Positions 10,301-16,612 of a DNA stretch of 24,403 bases are shown here, piece after piece. The translations under genes were made by a program, and so were the position numbers. How positions within the stretch are numbered: the first letter of the stretch is position 1; every line of letters begins with the position of its first letter. The stretch spans positions 1-24,403 of IMG/VR virus record IMGVR_UViG_3300009182_000309; one strand, 5' to 3'. This DNA comes from a virus. The notes beneath the pieces are model-generated. The model was not told where the DNA came from and ran no database searches. It was given only the letters and a program-made list of their open reading frames with translations.

Positions 10301-13300
10301 GTTCAGATTCATATCAGTCATATACTGACGAGGTCGGAAACCAATCAAGCCAAAGGCAAATAGATCGTTGTCGCTGGTTAAGTTCGCTTGATATACATCG
10401 TAGGCGCTGACTAATTGATCTGCTTTATTGGCTAGGTTAGGTAATAAGCCTTGATCAATCATTTGATAATTGCTCTTGACCCAGTCATTGTAATTAAATG
10501 TTTGTTGCGGCTCACTTATAGTAATGGCTTGCCAATACGTGTTTTTGTACAATACTATCATACCTTTGGTATATTTGGTATAAGGTTGCCATTGTTTTAC
10601 ATTATTGAGATTTAAGATAAAGCCCTGAGCATTTAACTGGCCATCCCACTCTGTTGTAGTTGAAGCTATCAGACTGAGTCTAACTTGTCTAGCAGCCGTG
10701 ATAGGATTATAGATTAGATCATTATATTGACTAGTGTTGTTTAACACTACCATATCTTCATAGTTGGTAAATTTCAGTGTTAAGAAGTTAATCGTTTGAC
10801 CATTAGTGGTAGTAATTGAGAAAGAATTACCATCACGATAAACCACCATAGTTCTTACATCTAAGACTTTGTGATTTTGATCCAGCAACATATTTTCCGG
10901 TGTAACACTGGCAATGGTATCGACTATACTGATAGGCTGGCTAGCTGTAATTTTAGTAGCACAGGGATTAAGGTTGATCATCGTACCCAGCGTCCATCCT
11001 TGCCCGGCAAAATTTAAAAACTCCTGTGTCATCTGCTGCCAGTTTAATGTGTATCCATTTTCTACATTGTCAAAAACTATACCTTGATTTTCTAAAAAGC
11101 CACCGTAACTTAATAAGAAATCACAAACACTGGCGGTGTTGGTAAATGTATGACCGTAGGGAATCTCTGTGGTGTTTGTGGTATACTGCGAAGGTACATT
11201 TACTGAAATGTTACCAACTTTTATAGTTTGATAAGGTCCGGCGGGGTTGCTTACTAAAATTTCAAAGTAAGGTTGTACATTGCTGTAACCATATACAGTA
11301 TATCCCACGCTGCCGTTAATTAATTCTGTGACGGTGACGATTACCGAGCTGTATGTAATTTGATTAAATGGTTGATTCTTATAAAATAACAAGTCGTAAC
11401 TAGTGGGCGGTATCAGTAAACTATTATTGGTAGAATTAGGACCAGCGCGTTCAGTAAATAGTCGTAGATACACGGGATCTGAGAATGAGGCCATACGATA
11501 GCACAATCTCACATCGAGATTGGCCAATGCTTCTGTCAGTGCTGTGGTACTGTTAATACCTGATTGGCTGTAGTAATCAACGATCCAGTTTATATAACTG
11601 GCTTTACTCACGCCATTGCCATAAACCTGTACTCCACTGGCATTTAATCTATAACGGTTGTTATAGAGATATTGTCCCAATGTTGTGTTATAGCGATATA
11701 AGTCTCTATCAGCAAATAGCGAGAAGAACTGTGCTGGCTTAGTCAGTGCCATTAATCGCATTATGGCAAAAGGATAAGATGATGAATTCCACCATGATGC
11801 CTCAACAGGTCCGCCGTCGCCAGCTGCCCACGATGCTTGGAAAGAAAGAGGATCGTTTAACCCCACAAGTGATTCAAGGGGAGGTAATAACTCACCTTCG
11901 GTACCAGCGGGAATTATTTTGTTTAAGCCTGGTCTAATGTATTCTGGTAGCACATATGGTCCAGCAGGATCACCTACTATGCCAGCTTCTAAGTCATCCC
12001 ACAGTACATTATTGCCTGATGTGTAAGGAGCAGGACCATAACGTTCCATCCACCACATGGGTTCTTCACTGAAGCCAACCATTTCCCACGGGGTGGTATT
12101 GGGAGTCTCAGTATCGTAAAAATAACGATAGATGCCGCGCCAGTTACCTTGTAAAAGCTCAGCGCCATTGATGCGATTAGCTGACTGACTGTAATTATAA
12201 CTAAAAGGATTATCAGCAACGTAATTTTGTTGTGTATAATCTATTTTGTTTTGTCCTACCCAAGACAGGAAATCTTCGTTTAATATTTGATTTACTTCAG
12301 TGTAGGTATAAGGAGTATTGCGGAAAAATCCAGGTAACAATGCCGTAGTTTGTGCTGGATAAAAGTTTGGATCAACTTCATCTGTGGTTAAGGGAATTGG
12401 GTTATCATCTACTTTGATATTGTCGTAAATTCGTTTTTCAAATTCCAACAACACCTGATCTCGTATATCACCAAACGCGAGAGTAATACTACCATCATGA
12501 CCTTGTATCACCACTGTGGGTTCTGAATAAGTTTCATCGAGATATATTTCAGGCGTGTATTTGGGATACAATCCCATTTTACTAGGTGTATTTGGACACC
12601 AACTGGCTACTGTGGTAGGATATTCATTTATAACAACAACATCGCCAACCTTTAACGGCGCTAAAATTGTTAACTTGGGAGCTTCTGCTGATACGATATA
12701 CTGACTACCACGCACTAACAATACGCCGTTGACATAGACCAATAAACCAAGATAGTTACTAGATGTAAAATTATAAGTCTGTAGGGTGTTAAACGTTGCT
12801 GTGGTAACAGGGTTGACTATAGTAGTATTAGAAGTATAATTTGTCCCAGCAGGTAACATATCACTCCAGTAAAATGGACTGGAGCTAGTGAGATTTATAG
12901 TGATACTTCTTATCGCCGCATCGAGAATACTACTTACGGATTGATCTACACTTATATTCAATTGTGTTACAGCAGTCAATAATTTGTTTTTATACTTGAC
13001 ATATTCACGGCTATTGTAAGATAAAGCAGCAAATATATCATAATTTATACTTCTTAAAAAGTATCCAGCCAGTGTCAACGGCGATGACTGTTGTAAGATT
13101 TGTTGTCCGTAGGGAACAATATTACCTAAATCGCGTGTATTATTGGAGCCGTTTATTATACCTTGGAATGACGGCAAGTTTTCGCATACAGTGGCATAAT
13201 GTTGTCGTATCGTGCCAAGACTAAGTTGACTGCTGTTGCCATTAAAAGGATTGTTTTCTAAATTAATGGGTACTTGATAAAATCCTACTTTGCTGACCTG

Positions 13301-16300
13301 CGAACTGTATACCAACACTTCAATGATGTCGCCAGTAACGTAGCCACTACCAGTTAATGTGATTACGGTAGTGTTGGTATTGACATTAACTGACAATGTA
13401 TAACTGGTTGGCAGCTGATAAACATCATTGATGAAAATCTGTACAGCAGGAACATCCAAATTCGTAGCTGCTAATACGTCAAGTTGTAAAGGTACACCAG
13501 CGTAACTAAACTGAAATTGCTGGCGTGGCAGGGAAGGTACCGCTGCGGTTTGCCAGCCAAGTTCAGTGGTATAAGTTAATCTCGTCGAATATTGTCTCAC
13601 AAATCCAGTACTGACATCAACGGTTATACCTGCGTTAGTTTGTGTGTATACAAATGTATCAGTGTATAAATTATTATCAAATAATATGTCACCGATATTA
13701 TCTATACTGAAAAATGCTAGAGGAATTCCTAAGACACTGTCAACAGGATTGTCGAGATTTTCAGAGTAACTTAACAGTTTACAGCCGGTAAAATTGGTAC
13801 TAGGATAATATTCTATATCACCAAAACTGTACCCACTGCTGTTATATACATCAAACATGGGTGCTTGATTGACTGAAGTTTTTTGCTGTGCTTGAATCCA
13901 ATCAGTACCATTGTAATAAAAACTTTTACCGGGCAGAGTTAGTCCACTTGTACAGAATGTACTTTGATTTAGCAACGCCGTAGTCACTGGAACTAGATCA
14001 ATAATAGGTGTGGTGATCGCTGGATTAGGTACGATAAATGTAACTTTGTAAATTTGATTGCGCACACTAGGACTGGCATCGGCGGCAAAAATTACTAAAC
14101 TGTCTTGCTCTAATGTATAGCCATCTGTACCATAACCAATTTGCCCATTGACATTTTCTAGTGCGTTAGTCTGTGTAAAGTCAATGACATTTACAGGAGT
14201 AATACCTTCAACGCCAAAATTAAATAATTTTGTACCTGCTCTAAATTCTAAAATAGGTCTGTTGGCTCGCTGAACATTATAATAAGTTGGTGCGGTGTTA
14301 TTATATGCTGCGGTAGCTGAGATTACTTCAGTGTGAAACCATCTGTTACTTCTTGTCCAAGGGTTGTGATCAATACTAGCTTGACTTATCGTTATATAAT
14401 CAGGTTTAAGGGGTTGATTACCGTACGAGTCAATAGAGCCGCCACTGACGTAAACTCCTATCGCTGAGCTAGCATATACAACCTGAGAAGTTGTTGCTGA
14501 AACTACCGTAAAAATTCCGTTGTAATTACCAGTCGCTGATACAATATTAGATACTATGATTAATTCACCTGGCACAAAGGGCACAGTGGATTGTGGGAAA
14601 TAAGTTAAAGTTACTTCTGTGCCAGTGCCACTAACACCAGTTATTGTTATGGTACTGACTTCGGCAGCGTACATTTCAGGTACGATAAATTCAGTGACCG
14701 GCAATAATACAATTGCAGATCCCACACCCTGCACATAATAGCTGTTACCTTGATATTGCGCAGGTGTTATAGCACCTTGGAATACTACCTTGAGCCCATT
14801 GGTAAATGTAACGCCATTTGGGCTAGTGTATGTTTTTTTACCTAAAATATCAGTGACAACATCTATACTGGCGTTGGCAGCTTGATCTATTAAGTTGATA
14901 GTACCAAACATATTTGGATCTTGTCCATCTTGATAAAACAGATAGGGCAGTGTTGCCGTCAACAAAGGAATTTGAGTAAAAAAGCCCTGACTATTTTTAT
15001 ACCACTGCGTGTTTACATACTCGGCACCGCCGCTAATAGAAAATTGTGTTAATGGCTCTACACTTTGTATAGACGTTAGATATATGAATACAGTACCTGT
15101 TTCATCAGTTTGATAATTTGCGCGCCATATACTAAATTGCACAGCAGGATCAGCTATTGGTGTAGCTTGATCAAATGGAATAGAATCAAAAGTACCCGAT
15201 TGACCATCTGTGGGGTCGGGCGAGCCAGTAATTTCCGTTGTTACCGTATTAAAAGGATAAACATCATAATTTTGACCCGCTACATCGTAACTGATCTGTT
15301 GTGATGTTTGATTGGGAGCAGTTCTAATCTGTGGTGAAAAAGGACTTAAGAAATACCATCCGCCATCTTCAACATTGGTTAACTGTGTAGTAAACACCAG
15401 TGTTTGATTGTTGAGATTGGTTATTCCATCGATTCCGTTGGGGTAAGAGTTCAAGAAACTTTCCACAGTTACACCATTGATCTTGTCAAACTGATATTGT
15501 GGTCCAGCTATTAAATTTACTCTGCCGATGTTTGGCATCGAGTAATAAAAATTCTGTGCCGTGCTTAAAGGCACGTTGAAAGATACTGTGCCTAAATCAG
15601 TACCGTTGTTGGTAACGCCTAGCACCGTGCGATCAGAAATATTAGGACTCCACGGAAGTACACCGTTGATTCCAGGTTGTGTTTGAATCCAAAATCCTGG
15701 CCCCGAACCAGGTATAGCGTCAACTATGTTTAGTTGACCACGTAGATTAAATTCTAAATCATTACAATAATATAGTACGTCGGGAGCATCTTGTGGCACT
15801 GTAAAAATAACTAAGCCCTGCGAGGCACCGCCGTTAGTCACACCCTGTGACCATATATTAGTTGTACCAAAACTTAATTCTGTCTTAATGTAAAAAGCAA
15901 GAGGTAAATTTTGTATTAAATTAAAAGTATAAGTATTTCCACGAACTAAAGTTAATGTGGGGTTAGGCTCATAGTCAATGGCCCAAGAGCTCGTACCGTT
16001 GTTAGTAACGCGATAGTCAATGGCATCTGTGTTGTTTTGCGCCACTGTAAATTGATAGCTACCACCTCTAACTAAAGTAATAGCAGGATTAGTACCAGTA
16101 TAGCCACTGATAGTATAAGAACCATTTGCTCGTGTAACTGTAAACGTCTGTGTAGTTGGAATTTGTGTTCCTGCTACCGTAACTGCGTCTGGACCATTTG
16201 GCAACCAGTAGTATTGGGCATAATTGTTTAGTTTGTCAAAATCAACGAATGGATCCCACGAATAGTACTCACTTTCAAATAATCTATCAGCTTGATCAAC

Positions 16301-16612
16301 TATGCCGCCTTGTGTACGCAAGGCATCTAATATGCCGGGATAGGTTATGACATCATCGATAGCCGAAGTGGCAGGATTCAGTGACACCACCCCTGGTTCT
16401 AATTGATAGTTGTTGCGACTGGGTGTTGGCTCAACAACATAACTGTCATTGGGATTTACTCCTGGTCCAACTTTTTGTCCTATGAAACCCTGTGTTTGTT
16501 TGTATTGTGGTTCTTGGACAAGTTGATCTAGAGTCGCTGATAAAAATTGTTTGTTTACTGGAGTTTGAAATATTTCCGGTAAGAAGTCAACTGTGCGAAT
16601 TTGATTGGCCAT
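1316..16612 (-). CDS. Giant baseplate/tail structural protein, 5098 residues
   Basis: One uninterrupted frame of 15,297 bases; ATG at 16612 shares its A with the TAA of gp6 (TAATG). The protein is about 0.55 MDa, with no signal peptide or membrane helices, and is rich in N, T, S, Y, V and Q as is typical of beta-structured virion proteins. The N-terminus (residues 1-140) has motifs RTVDFLPEIFQTPVN, QGFIGQKVGPGVN and YYSWDPFVDFDK. Then follow, roughly: cupredoxin-like sandwiches (170-370), a conserved-looking block (1100-1640), a chitin-binding-like segment (2004-2042), a seven-blade FG-GAP-like propeller with inserts (2420-3265), a second conserved-looking block (3310-3935), a G-x-GY repeat pair (3960-4030), SHAPEELLPG (about 4206), and beta-sandwich modules up to a C-terminus ending ARFLQGH. 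Similar N- and C-terminal motifs occur in very large structural proteins of T4-like aquatic phages (from memory). It follows gp25 and gp6, where T4 has genes 7-10, so an outer-wedge or arm role is inferred. Confidence 0.9.
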   Translation of the reverse strand: MANQIRTVDFLPEIFQTPVNKQFLSATLDQLVQEPQYKQTQGFIGQKVGPGVNPNDSYVVEPTPSRNNYQLEPGVVSLNPATSAIDDVITYPGILDALRTQGGIVDQADRLFESEYYSWDPFVDFDKLNNYAQYYWLPNGPDAVTVAGTQIPTTQTFTVTRANGSYTISGYTGTNPAITLVRGGSYQFTVAQNNTDAIDYRVTNNGTSSWAIDYEPNPTLTLVRGNTYTFNLIQNLPLAFYIKTELSFGTTNIWSQGVTNGGASQGLVIFTVPQDAPDVLYYCNDLEFNLRGQLNIVDAIPGSGPGFWIQTQPGINGVLPWSPNISDRTVLGVTNNGTDLGTVSFNVPLSTAQNFYYSMPNIGRVNLIAGPQYQFDKINGVTVESFLNSYPNGIDGITNLNNQTLVFTTQLTNVEDGGWYFLSPFSPQIRTAPNQTSQQISYDVAGQNYDVYPFNTVTTEITGSPDPTDGQSGTFDSIPFDQATPIADPAVQFSIWRANYQTDETGTVFIYLTSIQSVEPLTQFSISGGAEYVNTQWYKNSQGFFTQIPLLTATLPYLFYQDGQDPNMFGTINLIDQAANASIDVVTDILGKKTYTSPNGVTFTNGLKVVFQGAITPAQYQGNSYYVQGVGSAIVLLPVTEFIVPEMYAAEVSTITITGVSGTGTEVTLTYFPQSTVPFVPGELIIVSNIVSATGNYNGIFTVVSATTSQVVYASSAIGVYVSGGSIDSYGNQPLKPDYITISQASIDHNPWTRSNRWFHTEVISATAAYNNTAPTYYNVQRANRPILEFRAGTKLFNFGVEGITPVNVIDFTQTNALENVNGQIGYGTDGYTLEQDSLVIFAADASPSVRNQIYKVTFIVPNPAITTPIIDLVPVTTALLNQSTFCTSGLTLPGKSFYYNGTDWIQAQQKTSVNQAPMFDVYNSSGYSFGDIEYYPSTNFTGCKLLSYSENLDNPVDSVLGIPLAFFSIDNIGDILFDNNLYTDTFVYTQTNAGITVDVSTGFVRQYSTRLTYTTELGWQTAAVPSLPRQQFQFSYAGVPLQLDVLAATNLDVPAVQIFINDVYQLPTSYTLSVNVNTNTTVITLTGSGYVTGDIIEVLVYSSQVSKVGFYQVPINLENNPFNGNSSQLSLGTIRQHYATVCENLPSFQGIINGSNNTRDLGNIVPYGQQILQQSSPLTLAGYFLRSINYDIFAALSYNSREYVKYKNKLLTAVTQLNISVDQSVSSILDAAIRSITINLTSSSPFYWSDMLPAGTNYTSNTTIVNPVTTATFNTLQTYNFTSSNYLGLLVYVNGVLLVRGSQYIVSAEAPKLTILAPLKVGDVVVINEYPTTVASWCPNTPSKMGLYPKYTPEIYLDETYSEPTVVIQGHDGSITLAFGDIRDQVLLEFEKRIYDNIKVDDNPIPLTTDEVDPNFYPAQTTALLPGFFRNTPYTYTEVNQILNEDFLSWVGQNKIDYTQQNYVADNPFSYNYSQSANRINGAELLQGNWRGIYRYFYDTETPNTTPWEMVGFSEEPMWWMERYGPAPYTSGNNVLWDDLEAGIVGDPAGPYVLPEYIRPGLNKIIPAGTEGELLPPLESLVGLNDPLSFQASWAAGDGGPVEASWWNSSSYPFAIMRLMALTKPAQFFSLFADRDLYRYNTTLGQYLYNNRYRLNASGVQVYGNGVSKASYINWIVDYYSQSGINSTTALTEALANLDVRLCYRMASFSDPVYLRLFTERAGPNSTNNSLLIPPTSYDLLFYKNQPFNQITYSSVIVTVTELINGSVGYTVYGYSNVQPYFEILVSNPAGPYQTIKVGNISVNVPSQYTTNTTEIPYGHTFTNTASVCDFLLSYGGFLENQGIVFDNVENGYTLNWQQMTQEFLNFAGQGWTLGTMINLNPCATKITASQPISIVDTIASVTPENMLLDQNHKVLDVRTMVVYRDGNSFSITTTNGQTINFLTLKFTNYEDMVVLNNTSQYNDLIYNPITAARQVRLSLIASTTTEWDGQLNAQGFILNLNNVKQWQPYTKYTKGMIVLYKNTYWQAITISEPQQTFNYNDWVKSNYQMIDQGLLPNLANKADQLVSAYDVYQANLTSDNDLFAFGLIGFRPRQYMTDMNLNGVTQVQLYQQFIGTKGTKLAAQIFSNANLGKESGQYNVYENWAVLSGTYGAQANRSYFEIQLNQSLLKYNPSTIQIIVPGETSQANQTVFVNDLWRESYRITTANVLPTTYENSSLSSALPTAGYVCLDDVDVTVFSIQDPAAIDANLNKIGIGTYIWIAKINSYNWGVYRVAEVPGQMTLLSNNLNGTSLVTFTAAHGLAVSDLIIIKYFNPAVNGVYRVLSAPSITTVTIAFTFTNTNLTSVGGVGLVFKLDSARVSQASDISTLSYVNHLTPGDIVWVDNDGNGHWETLQKQAPFVTNSTITPGFSAQDQYAVSLTQTTDNFGALVGAPNTNSGVGAVLAYFRGVNTDYVYSYTFNPTARDTAGFGNIVTFGNKNWAVVGASASLSGVGYASMIYRTSTASTYSETQLLVAPDQNFTAIGFGSSAAISRDERWMYISAPGNNTVYAYERIDVEAQSIVYTTDGVTSKFEYTSALQVNFADVNQITVTIGNSIAIPGLEFTVDSLYVIFGIAPAANQTLTITRNQQTQLDQEIYYGVQQSVTSGVGQGAVFTLNNTRGVYFTTLNFGGAFYKVGDTLTVYGADIGGTTPANNLVITVTAVKSGAITTFTATGGSTTNTRAFTLSQSLYTATNIYSFTVTVNGQIQRPYLDYTFNNSTTLLTFLTVPSAGSVIIVTAKTYWQYITSITSSDSVMGDYFGASVGTTTDGRQIVIGAVNTEVDSLGMAGSVYVFDRSVIRYLVSNTSQITYAMPGVVNSPVAVIVNNVFLISTAESVSGQYTVSGSNIVFTNITFTAGDIIEIETNDIQLIQQFTSSTPSYEAKFSSAISVCPLNCSVYVGAPFDSTYVPQAGSVDHLVNQSRVYGVTTSAVANPVLTPSGTLRINDSVVTVPAAPNNTVLGFAAAINAAKIPNVAAVPTPDLTFVGNGSTKAFYIGTLYSTATSYTTVVYVDDILQTFGVDYSYTSATEEINFVYAPGNLSRVLVVSGRLTVSVENAAAAMATNMITVLPGPVNSVFDQLGFDTFVFTQQILSPAATAYGQFGSALSIDTNAVNLIVGAPNGNVYEATTFDAGQTYFDEHSTTFFDPINNGGVAYTYDYFPGSSNTLANAGQFAFGQQIYNSNTATGDRFGVSVNYTSGRLMIGAPGGLTNNTTNLSYITLFDNPTNSPAWMPIRSQQPVVDVYALNSVFTYSGGQAVGVNVTANAGTQNYFDFFDPLQGKILGVARQNIDYIGAVDPAQYNTGSVHNNGNMWTSEHIGEMWWDTNSVRFIDPNQDDILYASRRWGTTFPGSSVDIYQWVESSIPPANYNGPGTPLSAISYTVSSQLGQNNIFQTLYYFWVKGITTISSGSGKTLSSSGISSYILDPRSSGLPYIAGLNASTIAIYNAQNLLNSTNTILSVGFDQQINDAVVHQEYQIITDGVANSFLNTQLYRKFQDSLCGVDTAGNSVPDPTLSPGMRFGVQFRPRQSMFADRFTALQNYLGRANTVLAQYPITETRSFNLLNSSQPTPTASSGAWNFTVPNLEVLGYQNINAVPVGYRYLVLSDSSQQGRWTIYQVQSTRTLLLVQVQSYVTSLYWYYINWYLPGYNSSIAPVAAVQNYGQLATLSYTTAPVNSSVRVIDNGAGKWEIYLRTGLDAANDWTRVGLEDGTIAFAESLWNYTVGNFGFGAEVFDAQYFDESPRVETRYIIQALNEEIYVGDLEIQRNSSLILMFNYVYSEFTDPSWLVKTSYVDVNHNIRSLLPYQTYLTDNQQFVLDYFNEVKPYHVQVRQFNLIYTGEDDFQGDITDFDLPAYWDKALELPQFVSPILTPYDVAVTPHYSTVSDAAPNAQIWVEPSLYNQWFTNYLLSIQSVAIASGGSGYTTTPVVTVAGVCTTPAVMKAVINGAGQVAAITVVNPGAGYLTTAIITISGGNGVGAQAVAYMGNNQVRSIKTTIKYDRYEYKTSIINWTSGETYTSGELVRADNKVWQPLGTVTNTIFDPSQWQLVEAGSLSGVDRTMGYYVSTPDTPGLSLPLLVDGIDYPGVQVQGLGFDMNTGFSRSTFDITPFDNYSLDANGQPTYFLGLLDTIFESSYVDPYLGTRATDINVVGGAYVDAFESHAPEELLPGIEFDTLDYRVYTTPGADWQGIGHGFPQRLSRVIYSAAAPTISFTGLMPYPVALIVTNESRGYDLTLGLDYTVNWAAQTFTVLSTSQLVKNNDQLGIYVYELGGGNQLFKGIYNGSEVLNHLTVPVEYNLIQEFAIFVNGVYLSSGYTYTAGAAAGTTVINFATTYGSSDFISLVAISPTTIDGVTTNYSWSAPVTQIITATGILTYTLTNSLAYTNSINAVVNVNGIRARTAAGVNYLGNGTTTVFEVAQRLGVDQSAIVSADVVVYFNDVLQNASAYTVTPAVSGATVTFGTAPALDTRICIAVLTGVQAVIDAVASTLSFIPNRGLVPVAGQPITVTTWNDTREQRLLTQVFVGPVTVGTTVSEGFDTINYDTLFIDEVVLANTPGPFPATTLKDGFAYQINVLGSTDFTLIGAPDNNVGTVFLANLTIPVDAIITTSGQFHCSATSSALRVGEMITISGVLTGSAGITGYTPPAKNYYIIATNGVTTFTLSETVGGAAITTVTGSTTGLLFTIQGTGTGNALEVQYIRSNDTNLYNGDSGSFDTTIGTTASVNNLNLGTIITDPSRLWVSLNGRVLNPDVDYVLETVDAQSQVILTYGILQSTDVVIITQFTNSIVPEALDFRIFQDMRGGQAVYRITVATTTTVVEPVALNDDVIYVKDVNALAIPNFIANIWGVVTIDGERIMYREIDFANNSVRSLLRGTAGTAAAAHAVGAAVYNESRGNLLPEQFQNYIVSNTILANGVATEFTAADISLSGTNTVIWIEYDSYSGATTVIDGVNYYYAKRTVPANTAITDPTYWQPLNRAVQVYVAGELQTSGYTFVSENPVTIEFTAAPANGSDVTILIKRGVTWYEQGPNTASNGVPLQETNTAAARFLQGH
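1400..3850 (-). other. C-terminal beta-sandwich module array of the giant protein
   Basis: Residues about 4260-5070 hold five copies of a short module with the pattern (V/I)-x-V/F-N-x-V-x-L/Q, then (D/S)Y-x-(V/Y)-T, then a hydrophobic strand, then G-(D/S)-x-(I/V)-x-I. Examples are FVNGVYLSSGYTYTAG (about 4350), VVYFNDVLQNASAYTV (about 4478), LWVSLNGRVLNPDVDYVL (about 4784) and VQVYVAGELQTSGYTF (about 5024). Another six copies lie upstream in the same protein. Between them (about 4895-4955) is a block with TIDGERIMYREIDF and LLRGTAGT, a motif set often seen in phage fibre-like proteins. Likely rod-forming or spacer domains. Confidence 0.6.
4900..6670 (-). other. Second conserved-looking block of the giant protein
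   Basis: Residues about 3314-3904, directly after the propeller, lack repeats and are rich in aromatic residues and charged motifs: HIGEMWWDTNSVRF, ILYASRRWGTTFPGSS, VQFRPRQSMFADRF, SEFTDPSWLVKTSYVDV and YFNEVKPYHVQVRQF. These look like a folded core rather than spacer domains. FRPRQ also occurs in GFRPRQYMTDM at about residue 2085, hinting at a distant internal duplication. Function unknown. Confidence 0.45.
6810..9350 (-). other. FG-GAP-like seven-blade beta-propeller region with inserted domains
   Basis: Seven candidate blades, each with an FG(x)-S-x or equivalent strand, then an (L/I/V)-x-(V/I)-(G/S)A(P/x) core and a GxV-x-x-Y/F strand. They lie at about residues 2421 (DNFGALVGAPN), 2470 (WAVVGASAS), 2520 (GFGSSAAIS, YISAPGNN), 2795 (DYFGASVG, IVIGAVN), 2927 (KFSSAISV, VYVGAPF), 3140 (GQFGSALS, LIVGAPNG) and 3227 (DRFGVSVN, LMIGAPGG). 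FG-GAP repeats form the integrin alpha seven-blade propeller. Large inserts separate blades 3-4, 4-5 and 5-6 and contain beta-sandwich modules. Blade assignment was by eye and is inference; the repeated FG and VGAP motifs are directly visible. Confidence 0.6.
11695..13312 (-). other. First conserved-looking block of the giant protein
   Basis: Residues about 1100-1640 are a non-repetitive, probably globular region. Visible motifs include FYQVPINLENNPFN, LGTIRQHYATVCENL, RDLGNIVPYG, NSREYVKYKNKLL, VVIQGHDGSITLAFGD, LLEFEKRIYDNIKV, EEPMWWMERYGP and FFSLFADRDLYRYN. Such a run of charged and aromatic residues stands out against the beta-spacer domains around it and suggests a packing core in the baseplate. 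One spacer-type beta-sandwich module sits inside it at about residues 1286-1330. Confidence 0.45.
15505..16105 (-). other. Tandem cupredoxin-like domains near the N-terminus of the giant protein
   Basis: Residues about 170-370 contain repeated strands of the type ITLVRGGSYQFTV (176), LTLVRGNTYTFNL (217), FTVPQDAPDVLYYCNDLEF (267) and VSFNVPLSTAQNFYY (338). The V-RG-x-x-Y-x-F strand followed by VP-x-x-AP-x-x-x-YY is typical of the cupredoxin-like beta-sandwich. No full copper-ligand set can be made out, so a structural rather than redox role is inferred. Confidence 0.5.

Noticed and set aside
11989-12219. Minus-strand 76-residue frame with a hydrophobic start
   Set aside because: It overlaps the giant gene in another frame. 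The hydrophobic stretch comes from out-of-frame reading of conserved-looking coding sequence, and no start signal is present.
1316-16612. Giant ORF as an assembly artefact or fusion of contigs
   Set aside because: The frame, base composition and protein style are continuous throughout, and N- and C-terminal motifs fit one known kind of large phage structural protein.
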